Counted from the first letter of the stretch, positions 53,789-63,891 are shown. The stretch is 64,000 nucleotides of DNA from Novipirellula herctigrandis (GCA_007859835.1 SJPJ01000002.1:697278-761277), one strand, 5' to 3'. Program-made: numbers and translations. The notes: generated by a model not told the origin, from the sequence alone.

Positions 53789-54703
53789 TCAAGCGATCCC
53801 TTTTTGCTGGGCAGCTTGTTCAGCCAGCAGCCGTTTTTGATAGCGGCTTTGAACCACGTCGACCACGATCAACACGGCCAAAACAAAGTAGAAAGTACTC
53901 TTGGCCATCGGCGTCACCGCGTGGCCGAATAGATGCAGGTGTGCCAAATGCCCTCCTTCGCTGGTCAGCATGATGCCGACGATGAACAAAATAAAGAGTC
54001 CAAGCACTTCGTACATTCGATTCTTTTTCAAGAATTCAGCCACATGGTCGGCCAACCAAATCATCAACACTCCACTGATAATGATTGCCGTTGCCATGAT
54101 CGCAAAGTTTTTTGTCAGAGCCATCGCACTTAAAATCGAATCGAACGAGAAAACCAAGTTCATCAAGACGATTAGCGAAACGGTCTTTCCCACCGTTTGT
54201 TTTTCTTTGCTTTTCGACCCGTCTCCCAGTTCGTGGATTGCTAACAGGTGGTAAATCTCTTTGATCGCCGTCCACAAAATAAACGCGCCGCCAAAGACTA
54301 CGATCAGGCTGTGCCCCGAGATTTTCGCGTCCATAAAGTGGCTGGTGATATTGTAAAAAGGATCCTCAAGCAATTCGATCAAATGAACGACCACGAACAA
54401 AAGAATAATCCGAAAAACAATCGCCAATCCGATCCCAAGCTTTCGTACTAACGACTGCTTCTCCTCTTCGACACGTTTGCTTTCGATCGAAATGTAAAGC
54501 AGGTTATCGAATCCGAGGACCACCTGCAGCAGCACCAACATCCCAAGCGTGAACAACCCGTGAAGTGAAAAGAAGGTCTCCACAGGCATCTCGGTTGCGG
54601 AACCCGCATCGCTAAGAGCAACAGCGGGCAACGCGTCAGCGACAGCGAAAATCCCTTGAAATCCGTTTAGCGAAGTAATCCAGTCGAGCATTGGGAATTC
54701 CAT
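53789..54703 (-). CDS. TerC-family membrane protein
   Basis: 304 residues with about seven to nine hydrophobic helices. The TerC hallmark residues are present: LGFDNLLYISI in the first part and NLVFSFDSILSAMALT in the second, with DN and DS Asp pairs in the membrane. The late VLGLFILFIVGIMLTSEGGH continues the pattern. The C-terminal helix and basic tail are standard. Members are linked to tellurite resistance, Mn2+ export and metalation of exoenzymes. No ter genes are near. The start could also be the Met five codons in. Confidence 0.9.
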   Translation of the reverse strand: MEFPMLDWITSLNGFQGIFAVADALPAVALSDAGSATEMPVETFFSLHGLFTLGMLVLLQVVLGFDNLLYISIESKRVEEEKQSLVRKLGIGLAIVFRIILLFVVVHLIELLEDPFYNITSHFMDAKISGHSLIVVFGGAFILWTAIKEIYHLLAIHELGDGSKSKEKQTVGKTVSLIVLMNLVFSFDSILSAMALTKNFAIMATAIIISGVLMIWLADHVAEFLKKNRMYEVLGLFILFIVGIMLTSEGGHLAHLHLFGHAVTPMAKSTFYFVLAVLIVVDVVQSRYQKRLLAEQAAQQKGIA

Positions 54704-54937
54704 TGTGTTGAGTATTGTCGAGTAGTATCCGAAGCCTTGGAGAAAAGCCGTCGCGACAAGATTATGGTGAACTTGGCGGTTTTGTTCTACCGGACAAAAT
54801 CAGGGCAATCCCAACAAAATAACAAGTAACGCAGCAAAATCATCTTGCTAGAATCAGGCACCCTCTTCGGCGGCGATTTGTGCCGGTCGAGGTAAGTCCT
54901 TCCCGCCGTTTCTGCCCCACAACTTGGAATCCCGCTG

Positions 54938-57322
54938 ATGCCCTGTCTGAGATCAAAATGGTTGGCAACTGCCTTGCTTTTGATTGTCGCTCAATCGGCT
55001 TTTGCCAATGACGCCTCGCTGACCGTGCACGTTGACCAAAGTAGGGCGACGATTAGCCCCACGCTTTATGGCATCTTTTTTGAGGAAATCAATCGGGCTG
55101 GCGATGGTGGCTTGTATGGCGAAATGATCGAAAACCGATCGTTTGAAGACGATAAAGAAAAACCGACTTCATGGTCCTCGCTCGGCAAGGGAACGCTAAG
55201 CCTTGATCAATCGTTGCCTCTTAACTCACGCAATCCGACGGCGCTACGCGTCGACATTCCAGAAGAAGGCGGCGGGGTCTCTAACGCTGGTTTCAAAGAC
55301 GCTGGCTTGGCAATCCGTAGTGGTGAATCCTACCGTTTGAGCCTTTATATACGTGGCGAAAAGTTATCCGAAGCTTTGCATGCCAGACTTGAAAGCAGCA
55401 CCGGAAGCTTGCTCGCCGAACAAACGGTCACCGAGATAAGCGGCACTTGGAAAAAGATGGAACTCGAACTAACGTCCAAAGACGAGGACTTAGTTGGACG
55501 TTTGGTGTTACAAACACAAGGATCCGGGACTCTTTGGCTTGACATGGTTTCGTTGTTTCCAAAACAAACATGGAAAAATCACGGAATGCGAACCGATTTG
55601 GCAGAGATGGTCGCCAACATGAATCCAAGCTTCGTCCGTTTTCCAGGCGGCTGCTTTGTAGAAGGGGACACGATGGCCAGTGCGGTTCGATGGAAGGACA
55701 CCATTGGCGATGTCGCTCAGCGCAAAGGAAATTGGTGCATTTGGGGTTACCAAACTACCGGTGGCTTCGGTGTTCATGAATTCTTGCAGTGGTGCGAAGA
55801 CCTCGATGCCGAACCGCTCTATGTGATCAATTGTGGGATGGCTCACAAGGATTCGATACCGATGGACAAGATGGATGAGTTTGTTCACGACGCATTGGAT
55901 CTAATCGAGTACGCACGTGGCCCAGTCACTTCCAAGTGGGGCGCCTTGCGTGCCGAAGCAGGTCATCCAGAACCCTTTAAAATGAACTACCTTCAAATCG
56001 GCAATGAGAACGGCGGCCCACTCTACGAAGAACGCTATGCGTTGTTCAGTAAAGCAATTAGAAAAAAACACCCCGACATACAATTGATTGCATGTGATTG
56101 GGGCGTTATCCCTGATAGTTATCCACTCGATATCATTGACGAGCACTACTACAACACGCCGCGGTTCTTTATCGAACACGCGGACATGCACGACGCTTAT
56201 GATCGCAGTGATGCAAGGATCTACGTCGGAGAATACGCAGTGACGCAAGGTTGTGGACAAGGAAACCTCATCGCAGCGCTCGGTGAAGCCGCCTACATGA
56301 CGGGGTTGGAACGAAATTCCGATCATGTCGTGATGTCGTCCTACGCGCCGTTGTTCGTCAATCCGGATTGGCGACGGTGGAGCCCAGACGCGATTGTGTT
56401 CGACCAAGCCCGCTCGTACGGCACCCCCAGTTACCACGTCCAGGCTCTGTTTGCTAATCATCGCGGCGATGTCATTTGTCCGAGCGAATTAAAAGTGGAT
56501 GAGATGGAAGAGGAAGCACGAGCCGGATATGTCGGGGTTGGAACGTGGATCACTCAAGCCGAGTTCAAAGACATTCAAGTGACAAAAGATGGAAAGACGC
56601 TTTTTCAGAGCGATTTCAGCACGGGGTCAACCGACCGGTGGCGGATGCCGAGCGGTCAATGGGAAGCGACCGAGGGTGTCCTGCGTCAAACAAGCATGGC
56701 CGATAATGTCCGCGCCATGGTTGGAACTGCATCCTGGAACGATTACACGTTGTCGCTTAAGGCCCGTAAGCTTTCCGGCAACGAAGGTTTTTTGATTATG
56801 TTCCAACATCAAAACGAAGCTGAAAAGCACTGGTGGAACATTGGTGGTTGGGGCAACACCGCTTCCGCACTGGAAGGATTAGGGGACGGCGAACGGGTTC
56901 CGATGAACATTGAAACCGGTCGTTGGTATGACATCCGCGTCGAGTTAAGAGACAAACAAGTGACATGTTGGCTCGATGGCAAGAAGATCCACGAAGCGAC
57001 TCAAAAGACGCTCCGGCCCCTTTACGCAGTCGCCAGCCGTACCAAGGACAACAAAGAGCTAATCTTGAAAGTCGTCAACGTCAGCTCCAATTCAATCAAG
57101 ACGACGATCAAGTTGGACGGAGCCCAAGTCGTCCAACCGGAAGCGAAGGTTTGGACAATGAGTTCGCCAAGTTTCGATGACGAAAACAGCTTCGCGAATC
57201 CCCACAACATCGCGCCCGAGAAGAGCGATTTTTCCGAAGCCGCCACAGAATTTGACAAACTTTTCCCGGCTCGGTCGGTGACCATCATGCGCATTGGCAT
57301 TGAGAGCGAAAGCGATAAGTAA
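54938..57322 (+). CDS. Secreted GH51-family alpha-L-arabinofuranosidase with C-terminal accessory domain
   Basis: 794 residues with a signal peptide (about 1-23). The N-terminal region after SPTLYGIFFEEINRAGDGGLYGE is the family start. A carbohydrate-binding-like segment (about 75-200) is followed by the TIM barrel. The acid/base Glu 357 is in GNENG and the nucleophile Glu 432 in YVGEYA. A C-terminal beta-sandwich insertion (about 525-690, GVGTWITQAEFKDIQVTKDG, SDFSTGSTDRW) resembles the laminin-G or 3-keto-disaccharide hydrolase fold. It likely releases arabinose from plant or algal polysaccharides. Ordinary GH51 enzymes have about 500 residues. Confidence 0.92.
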   Translation: MPCLRSKWLATALLLIVAQSAFANDASLTVHVDQSRATISPTLYGIFFEEINRAGDGGLYGEMIENRSFEDDKEKPTSWSSLGKGTLSLDQSLPLNSRNPTALRVDIPEEGGGVSNAGFKDAGLAIRSGESYRLSLYIRGEKLSEALHARLESSTGSLLAEQTVTEISGTWKKMELELTSKDEDLVGRLVLQTQGSGTLWLDMVSLFPKQTWKNHGMRTDLAEMVANMNPSFVRFPGGCFVEGDTMASAVRWKDTIGDVAQRKGNWCIWGYQTTGGFGVHEFLQWCEDLDAEPLYVINCGMAHKDSIPMDKMDEFVHDALDLIEYARGPVTSKWGALRAEAGHPEPFKMNYLQIGNENGGPLYEERYALFSKAIRKKHPDIQLIACDWGVIPDSYPLDIIDEHYYNTPRFFIEHADMHDAYDRSDARIYVGEYAVTQGCGQGNLIAALGEAAYMTGLERNSDHVVMSSYAPLFVNPDWRRWSPDAIVFDQARSYGTPSYHVQALFANHRGDVICPSELKVDEMEEEARAGYVGVGTWITQAEFKDIQVTKDGKTLFQSDFSTGSTDRWRMPSGQWEATEGVLRQTSMADNVRAMVGTASWNDYTLSLKARKLSGNEGFLIMFQHQNEAEKHWWNIGGWGNTASALEGLGDGERVPMNIETGRWYDIRVELRDKQVTCWLDGKKIHEATQKTLRPLYAVASRTKDNKELILKVVNVSSNSIKTTIKLDGAQVVQPEAKVWTMSSPSFDDENSFANPHNIAPEKSDFSEAATEFDKLFPARSVTIMRIGIESESDK

Positions 57323-57690
57323 GCTGCGGTTGTTAATCTTCAGCCGTCTGCCAAGTCGTTTGTTTATTCGCATGGTGCACCCAGCAGTGACACCAAAGGG
57401 CCCTTTTTTGGCCGTGATTTCACGACCGGTGCGACATCATCAATCTCACTTCGCGTAGGAATCTGCCTGACGGCCTCGCTGCTTATTTTCGTAATTCCAT
57501 TTAACTCAGGTTGCCCCAAACCCCACCTCTGGTTATTTTATATGACAATAAAAGCCTGTCATCAGCTCTAATTCTCGCCGTGTCCCACCTCGTGGGGAAA
57601 CGCCGATATTTAGCAAGCACGATATTTAGCGAGCACGTTATTTAGCGAGCACCTTGCCCCCAAGCAACTTGCCCCCAAAAGGAACATTTC
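57323..57690. other. Region upstream of the PEP-CTERM gene
   Basis: 368 bases between two plus-strand genes. It contains the tandem repeat at 57605-57652 and the motif CTTGCCCCCAA twice (57653-57663 and about 57667-57677). AAAAGGA is a ribosome binding site before the PEP-CTERM ATG. No gene was recognised. Confidence 0.5.
57605..57652. repeat. 16-bp tandem repeat, three units
   Basis: GATATTTAGCAAGCAC, GATATTTAGCGAGCAC and GTTATTTAGCGAGCAC are contiguous 16-base units differing at one or two bases. They end about 38 bases before the PEP-CTERM start codon, within its likely leader. Confidence 0.92.
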
Positions 57691-58509
57691 ATGAGAAACA
57701 TAAAACGATTAGCAGTATCAGCAGCACTCGCCTGCTTCGCGTTGAGTCAGTCTGCATCGGCTGCGATTGTGTACACCGAAGACTTCGAAGGTGGCACCGT
57801 TGGTACCGCACTGAATACCTTGAACGGTCCGACGGGCAACTGGGGGGGTGGTGCGTCTGGGAACATCAGCCAAGCATCTATCGGGTCCGGCACTGAATTC
57901 GGGGCCGCTAGCCAATATTTGGATTTTTCGAGAACCACAGCTGGGTTTAGTTTTATGGACCATTCAGCTCCCGTTCCAGATGTTGGGCTAAACACTCCGG
58001 TCACGTTCTCTTTTGATCTATATGCTGCCTCAGCTGCTGCCTTTCCAACCTATTTGCGGGCTGTCGCCAGTGGGGATACAGGCAACCTCGATTACACTGA
58101 TATCGGGACCGGAACATTTAGTTCCGGTGGGACATCCGTTGGCACCGACTGGAATTTCGGTACCGCGGCACACTTCGATATTGTCGCCACACTAACCGCT
58201 GTGGGAGATGGAGCAGATGGAACAACAACGAGTGCAGCCGGCGTGATTGATGTTTTTGTTGACGGGACCCAAACTGTCTTTGCCCAAGCAATGAGCTTTC
58301 CCGGCGGCGGTGGTGCTGGGGCTGGCTCGACAGTAATCGACGGTTTTGCCCTTTGGGCAAATGCTGATGCAACCGCCGCGACTACGACTAATCGCGTATT
58401 GATCGACAACGTCGTCGTCTCCGTCACCGCAGTTCCGGAACCAAGCACCTTTGCTCTTCTTGGGCTTGGATCGCTAGGTCTAGTCGCTTCCCGTCGTCGA
58501 CGGAAGTAA
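57691..58509 (+). CDS. PEP-CTERM sorting-domain protein
   Basis: 272 residues. A signal peptide (MRNIKRLAVSAALACFALSQSASA) is followed by a beta-rich domain starting IVYTEDFEGGTVG, of the concanavalin-like sort, then VPEPSTFALLGLGSLGLVASRRRRK. That tail has PEP, a hydrophobic helix and the Arg cluster, the signal recognised by exosortase/archaeosortase-like enzymes. The protein is probably exported and cleaved at the PEP motif. The partner exosortase gene is not in this window. The function of the main domain is unknown. Confidence 0.93.
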   Translation: MRNIKRLAVSAALACFALSQSASAAIVYTEDFEGGTVGTALNTLNGPTGNWGGGASGNISQASIGSGTEFGAASQYLDFSRTTAGFSFMDHSAPVPDVGLNTPVTFSFDLYAASAAAFPTYLRAVASGDTGNLDYTDIGTGTFSSGGTSVGTDWNFGTAAHFDIVATLTAVGDGADGTTTSAAGVIDVFVDGTQTVFAQAMSFPGGGGAGAGSTVIDGFALWANADATAATTTNRVLIDNVVVSVTAVPEPSTFALLGLGSLGLVASRRRRK

Positions 58510-58534
58510 GCGTCCTTTTGGCACACCATTTCAA

Positions 58535-58567
58535 AGAGCCGGGTCGTTTCGCAACCCGGCTCTTTTT
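58535..58567 (+). terminator. Rho-independent terminator of the PEP-CTERM gene
   Basis: The 10-bp perfect stem AGAGCCGGGT/ACCCGGCTCT (58535-58544 and 58554-58563) is followed by four T residues and TGTA. Strong. Confidence 0.92.
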
Positions 58568-58733
58568 GTATAGAAGTCGATGATCGGTTACGCACGTTCC
58601 GTGATTGCAATTTCAGTCACAAACGACAGCCATGGCTGGTTCGACTCACGCTTCAATCCACCATCGACACAGACTCGAGAATCAAACGCAAGGTGCCTTT
58701 TTTGAGTGCCAGGAAAGATTGTGCCGAGATCGA

Positions 58734-59975
58734 CTAGGCAAGTTCGTGTGCTAGATAGGCGAGCGTTGGATTAGCGACGACTCGGTTCGCTTCGTAGCTA
58801 GTCGTTTCGCCACGAAGGACTCTCAAACTCGCCATATCTTCTAGGCTGAGCATCCCACCGGCACACGCGATTCGACCAATCTCATGCGTGGGCAAATTAG
58901 ATGAGATTCCCTCGGAAAGTTCATCATCGATCAGCATCAGTTCGGTGAGCGTGGTCAGCGATTGATAACCATCATCGAAACAATCGTTGCATCCTATTGC
59001 GCGCCACTGGTTTGTCGGCTCGTGCCCAAGACGTTCAATGATCTCTGGGCGAACTTTGATCTCAGGCAGGCTTACCGGCTCGCGACACTTTGGACAGAGC
59101 TGGCGAACCAATCTTTGATTGAGCACACCAATAAGTGAGCTTGCCAGGAATTTCGGATTTGCCTCATATTGCATCATCGAATCAATGGCATCCGGGGCCG
59201 TCTTAGCATGAATGGTTGCCAACACCAATTGGCCGCTGGCCCCCGCACGAACTGCAGCCGCCGCAGTTCGTGGGTCGCGAATTTCACCGATCATGATCAC
59301 ATTCGGACTGTGGCGCAAGACGACTGACAAAAGATCGGCAAAGTCGAGCCCCAGTTTCAAGTTCACCTGCGACTGCATCACGCCGTCAATCGAATGTTCA
59401 ATTGGATCCTCTAGCGTATGGATCTTGCGAGTTCCGTCATTGAGTTCATCCACGATCGCATAGAGCGTGCTGGACTTGCCACTGGCGACCGGACCGGCCA
59501 CCAAGATCAACCCCGAAGGGCGACGGACTAACTTGCGAATAGCCTCCAGCTCTACCGCGTCGTAACCAAGCGAATCGATCGACCGAGCTCCTCGAACGGG
59601 ATCGAACAATCGGAGCGCGACATCGTGGCCGAACAGCGTCGGAATGCAGCTCATTCGAAGATCAACAACACTACCACTTGGTGTTGTCACAAATCCACGA
59701 CCTTCGGACGGGCGAATCATATCCCCCGAGTCACCTCCACCAAGAATTCGCAGGTGCGCCTGTAACCGCCGTCCGTACTCGCGAGCCAATCGGCGCACCG
59801 GCTCGATATGGCCCATGCGGCGAACGGAGATCCGCACGACGTCTTCCAAATCCGAGACAAACAGATCGCTGGCGTGGCGTTCCACCGCCCATTCGATCAA
59901 ATGCGAAGCATAGGTTTCCGGGGGAGTTAGCTCGGTTTGGACTTCCTCGAAATCGACTTTGTTGGAATCATTCAT
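58734..59975 (-). CDS. Type II/IV secretion-type ATPase (GspE/PilB/PilT family)
   Basis: 413 residues. Walker A is GPVASGKSS (161-169), the Asp box is around IHTLEDPIEH, Walker B around VIMIGEIRDPRTA, and the His box ATIHAKTAPDAID follows. A four-Cys zinc motif (CPKC, then CNDC about 30 residues later) matches GspE/PilB rather than PilT. Full PilB/GspE are 500-570 residues; this one lacks most of the N-terminal MshEN/T2SSE_N part. No pilin, PilC or secretin gene is near. It could power a pilus or a type II-like system. A PilT-like retraction role is less likely because of the Cys motif. Confidence 0.92.
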   Translation of the reverse strand: MNDSNKVDFEEVQTELTPPETYASHLIEWAVERHASDLFVSDLEDVVRISVRRMGHIEPVRRLAREYGRRLQAHLRILGGGDSGDMIRPSEGRGFVTTPSGSVVDLRMSCIPTLFGHDVALRLFDPVRGARSIDSLGYDAVELEAIRKLVRRPSGLILVAGPVASGKSSTLYAIVDELNDGTRKIHTLEDPIEHSIDGVMQSQVNLKLGLDFADLLSVVLRHSPNVIMIGEIRDPRTAAAAVRAGASGQLVLATIHAKTAPDAIDSMMQYEANPKFLASSLIGVLNQRLVRQLCPKCREPVSLPEIKVRPEIIERLGHEPTNQWRAIGCNDCFDDGYQSLTTLTELMLIDDELSEGISSNLPTHEIGRIACAGGMLSLEDMASLRVLRGETTSYEANRVVANPTLAYLAHELA

Positions 59976-60254
59976 GGCGAGTAGGCTCTTGTCGGTAATT
60001 CATGGGAGTCATCAAAGCTTCGTGACGCGATTGTAGGGGCCTTCCGAAGGCAATGCAAATTTTCGGGAAACCTTGACGCCACAATCAGATCGAATTGTGG
60101 CACCAAGGAGAATATTGTCGGTGTCACCCGCGAATCGCACCATCAACCGTTTTTGCTCCACTATATTGATTGACGGGTGGGTTCGAATATCATTGGCTCG
60201 GACATCGCCGTTCGACCGCCCCCTCCCTCTCCCCCTAACACCCGGATCCGCAGG

Positions 60255-61040
60255 ATGAGATACCTTGCCCTTCTTTTCGCTTTCGTTCCCGTCATGGTTG
60301 TGTGCAGTTCCCAGGTCGCTTGCGCAGCTGAGCCGGGCCCACAAATCTACGAAGTTCGCTCCTACTTGTTAGGAGAAAAAGGTGACGCTACGGCGATCGA
60401 TTCCTATCTTCGCGACGCATTAATTCCGGCGTTGGATCGCCAAGGGATCGGTCCGATTGGCGTTTTCGAGAACGCCAACAATGACGAAAACAACAGCAAA
60501 CGTATAGTCGTCGTGATTCCTTACACCGATGCAAACCAAGTCGTTTCGGTTGGCAGTGCACTTCTTTCGGATTCGCAGTATGCCGCGGATGCGAAATTGT
60601 ACTTAGACCGCGAACCATCGAATCCGCCGTACGATCGAATCAATAGCGAACTACTCTCGGCGATGGACTGTATGCCGCTCCTCGCGGTACCTGGTGGAAC
60701 ACTCGATAACGCCGATCGTGTCTACGAATTGCGACTTTACGAAAGCCCCAACGAACGAATGGGGAATTTGAAAGTTGATATGTTCAATTCGGGTGAAGTA
60801 CCGATTTTTCTCGACAGTGGTATTCAGCCAATTTTCATCGGTCAATGTGTCGTCGGTCCTCAAACGCCGAGCTTGACGTATTTGACGTTGTACCCCAGCG
60901 AAGACGCCCGTCTAAAAGCGTGGGATACGTTTCGCAGTCACCCCGACTGGAAAGTCCTTAGCAAAGTGGCGAAGTACCGGGGGACCGTCAGCCATATCGA
61001 CAAGTTTATTCTGGTGCCAAAAGCCTATTCTCAGTTGTAG
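60255..61040 (+). CDS. NIPSNAP-family protein, two domains
   Basis: 261 residues from the ATG at 60255, chosen because CAGGATG is a good start and the signal peptide (MRYLALLFAFVPVMVVCSSQVACA) begins there. Two NIPSNAP-type ferredoxin-like repeats follow: YEVRSYLLGEKGDATAIDSYL (first) and VYELRLYESPNERMGNLKVDM (second), the latter closing TFRSHPDWKVLS. Planctomycetes have many such two-domain members with signal peptides. The function is unknown; dimeric alpha-beta barrel proteins can act as mono-oxygenases or carriers. It lies 18 bases before mutS. Confidence 0.9.
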   Translation: MRYLALLFAFVPVMVVCSSQVACAAEPGPQIYEVRSYLLGEKGDATAIDSYLRDALIPALDRQGIGPIGVFENANNDENNSKRIVVVIPYTDANQVVSVGSALLSDSQYAADAKLYLDREPSNPPYDRINSELLSAMDCMPLLAVPGGTLDNADRVYELRLYESPNERMGNLKVDMFNSGEVPIFLDSGIQPIFIGQCVVGPQTPSLTYLTLYPSEDARLKAWDTFRSHPDWKVLSKVAKYRGTVSHIDKFILVPKAYSQL

Positions 61041-61058
61041 TTTCGCTAACCCCCAAAA

Positions 61059-63785
61059 GTGTCTCAACCGGTTCACTTAGCATCCGGCACCGAGCAAACT
61101 GCTTCGATTCATCCTCCGGATGACTTTTCGTCTCGCCGTCCTGTCGTTAGGATTTGCGTCATGACACCGATGATGAAGCAATACCATGAAGCCAAAGCAG
61201 CTTGCGGCGACGCATTGCTCTTTTTCCGCATGGGCGACTTTTACGAATTGTTTTTGGACGACGCAAAGGTCGCCTCGAAAATTCTTGGCTTAACACTTAC
61301 AAGCCGCGATAAAGACGCTGAGAACCCGACTGCCATGGCGGGTTTCCCTCACCACCAACTCGACTCCTATTTAAGTAAGCTGATCCGTGCAGGCTATCGT
61401 GCGGCTGTTTGCGAACAGGTCGAAGACCCCAAACAAGCCAAAGGACTTGTTCGCCGCGAAATCACCCGACTCGTCACTCCCGGGACTCTCACCGACGACG
61501 GACTACTCGACCCCCGCGAAGCGAACTACCTTGCCGCTGTCTACCTTGTTTCGCCCAAGAAGAAATCAAAAGACAACGCGGAGCCGATGGTCGGAATCGC
61601 GTGGGCAGAATTGTCGAGTGGCCGTTTTGAAGCAGGCGTATTCCAAAAATCGCGAATCGAGGATGAATTGGCTCGGATCGGGCCGGCCGAAGTAATCTAT
61701 CGTGAAGATGACGCTCGCTTTAGCCCCGACACGACCGCGCCATGGTCATGGACGTCACGCCCTGCATGGTCGTTTGCTGAAGATGCCTCGCGAGATGCAC
61801 TATGTAAACAATTTTCCGTCCACAACTTAGAAGGCTTTGGCTTTGAGGATACGGATGCCCCGGCGATACGAGCAGCCGGAGCTGTATTGACGTATTTGCA
61901 GGAAACTCAACCAAGTGGTCTTGACCATTTTCGGTCGATCTCGGCCCACCATCGATCCGGCGTGTTGCAAATCGATGCATCGACCCGGCACAGCCTTGAA
62001 ATCACTCGTACGATTCGTAGCGGATCTCGCGAGGGGTCACTCCTCGGTGTGATCGATCGAACTTGCAGCCCAATGGGTGCCCGGCTTTTGGCGGATTGGA
62101 TCGCCGCTCCTCTGATTGATCACGAGCGAATTGAATCACGCCTGGACGCGGTTTCCGAATTAGTTGGTGATGCTCGTCTTCGCGGTGACATCCGCGAAAC
62201 ACTTCGTCATACCTTCGACCTGACGCGGCTGATGGCTCGAATCGCAACCGGCCGAACGGGACCTCGAGACCTTCAACAAGTGGCGCGAACACTGGCGAAT
62301 CTTCCGGAATTGAAAGCGAGACTGACTGACCGCAAATCCGAACGCCTCGGGTTTGTCGAAGCGCACCTTCATCTTTGCCCTGAATTGCGATCGCATCTTG
62401 AAAGGGCATTAGCCGACGATTGCCCGTTGTCCGCTTCCGATGGCAACTTCATTCGCGAAGGGTTCGACGAGCAACTCGATGCACTGCGCGTCTTAGCACG
62501 TGGGGGAAAGGAATGGATTGCCGCTTATCAGCAGAAGCAAATGGAGTCGACAGGCATTCAAAACTTGAAGGTCGGCTACAACAAAGTCTTCGGATACTTT
62601 CTCGAAGTAACCAATTCGCAACGTGACAAAATCCCCGACAACTTCATTCGCAAACAAACCCTCAAAAATTGCGAACGGTTCATCACGCCCGAGCTAAAAG
62701 AATACGAAGAGAAGGTGTTGTCGGCGGACGACCAAGCGTCATCGCGAGAACAAATTCTGTTTCAAAATTTGCGTCAACAAACGCATCAGCATTTGCCGAT
62801 CCTGCAGGAAGTCGCCATGGTGATCGCAGAGTTGGACGTATTGGCGGCGCTAGCCGAAATTGCGGCGGTGCGGAAATGGGTTCGACCGCAATTGACCGAT
62901 GACTCCATTTTGCGAATCGAAGCAGGCCGGCATCCGGTATTGGATGTGACGCTTCCACAAGGTGAGTTCGTCCCCAACGACTGCGTGCAATCACCGGAAA
63001 CCGGCATGATCTTGCTGATCACCGGGCCCAACATGGCGGGCAAAAGTACATATATACGCCAAATCGCTCTGATCACGCTGATGGCTCAAGCAGGTTCATT
63101 TGTACCAGCAGAAAAAGCAACCATCGGGATCGCCGATCGGATCTTTGCCCGTGTTGGCGCAAGCGATGAACTGAGCCGTGGCCAAAGTACCTTTATGGTC
63201 GAAATGGTCGAAACCGCCCGCATTTTGAATACGGCAACCTCACGCAGCTTGGTGATTTTGGATGAAATTGGGCGCGGAACGAGTACCTACGACGGGCTCT
63301 CCTTGGCGTGGGCTATCACCGAACATCTGCACGAACAGATTGGCTGTCGCACCCTGTTCGCGACTCACTATCACGAACTGACACAGCTTGAGGAAACATT
63401 GCCTCGCGTCGCCAACCTAAACGTCGCTGTCAAAGAATGGAATGATGAAGTCGTGTTTCTTCACCGCATTGTCTCCGGCGGTGCCGACAAGAGCTACGGG
63501 ATTCATGTCGCCCGGTTAGCAGGTATTCCCAAGACGGTCAACGAACGCGCAAAGGATGTCTTGGCTCAGCTTGAAGTCGATCATCGCGATTCGCTCGATC
63601 GACCAACTATATCGGCAGCCGGGGATAGTACTTCCAAGCAAAACCACTATCAGCTGACCTTGTTTGGTATTGCAGACCATCCGCTGCTTGAGGATATCCA
63701 AAAACTTGACATCAACTCAATGACACCGATCGAAGCAATGCAGTTCTTGCAAGCGGCTAAGCAAGCGTTGGAATCCAAAATTTAG
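61059..63785 (+). CDS. mutS: DNA mismatch repair protein MutS
   Basis: 908 residues from a GTG at 61059. The ATG at 61161 is an alternative that gives the canonical start (MTPMMKQYHEAK); E. coli MutS has a similar distance to FFRMGDFYELF. The mismatch-binding Phe-x-Glu motif GDFYELF is present. The ATPase has Walker A GPNMAGKSTYIRQ (about 655), RGQSTFMVEM, DEIGRGTSTYDG and ATHYHEL. All functional parts of MutS1 are present. The last 60 residues include a short clamp-binding-like tail. No mutL follows. The GTG start would add 34 poorly conserved residues. Confidence 0.98.
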   Translation: MSQPVHLASGTEQTASIHPPDDFSSRRPVVRICVMTPMMKQYHEAKAACGDALLFFRMGDFYELFLDDAKVASKILGLTLTSRDKDAENPTAMAGFPHHQLDSYLSKLIRAGYRAAVCEQVEDPKQAKGLVRREITRLVTPGTLTDDGLLDPREANYLAAVYLVSPKKKSKDNAEPMVGIAWAELSSGRFEAGVFQKSRIEDELARIGPAEVIYREDDARFSPDTTAPWSWTSRPAWSFAEDASRDALCKQFSVHNLEGFGFEDTDAPAIRAAGAVLTYLQETQPSGLDHFRSISAHHRSGVLQIDASTRHSLEITRTIRSGSREGSLLGVIDRTCSPMGARLLADWIAAPLIDHERIESRLDAVSELVGDARLRGDIRETLRHTFDLTRLMARIATGRTGPRDLQQVARTLANLPELKARLTDRKSERLGFVEAHLHLCPELRSHLERALADDCPLSASDGNFIREGFDEQLDALRVLARGGKEWIAAYQQKQMESTGIQNLKVGYNKVFGYFLEVTNSQRDKIPDNFIRKQTLKNCERFITPELKEYEEKVLSADDQASSREQILFQNLRQQTHQHLPILQEVAMVIAELDVLAALAEIAAVRKWVRPQLTDDSILRIEAGRHPVLDVTLPQGEFVPNDCVQSPETGMILLITGPNMAGKSTYIRQIALITLMAQAGSFVPAEKATIGIADRIFARVGASDELSRGQSTFMVEMVETARILNTATSRSLVILDEIGRGTSTYDGLSLAWAITEHLHEQIGCRTLFATHYHELTQLEETLPRVANLNVAVKEWNDEVVFLHRIVSGGADKSYGIHVARLAGIPKTVNERAKDVLAQLEVDHRDSLDRPTISAAGDSTSKQNHYQLTLFGIADHPLLEDIQKLDINSMTPIEAMQFLQAAKQALESKI

Positions 63786-63891
63786 CTCGCCACCAACCGT
63801 AGCACGGTGGCTGTCCCACCATGCGTGACTTTCGAGTGCCTGAGTTTCGAGTGTCTGGTTTACTCGGAGGAGACCTGCCGACTCCATCGAC

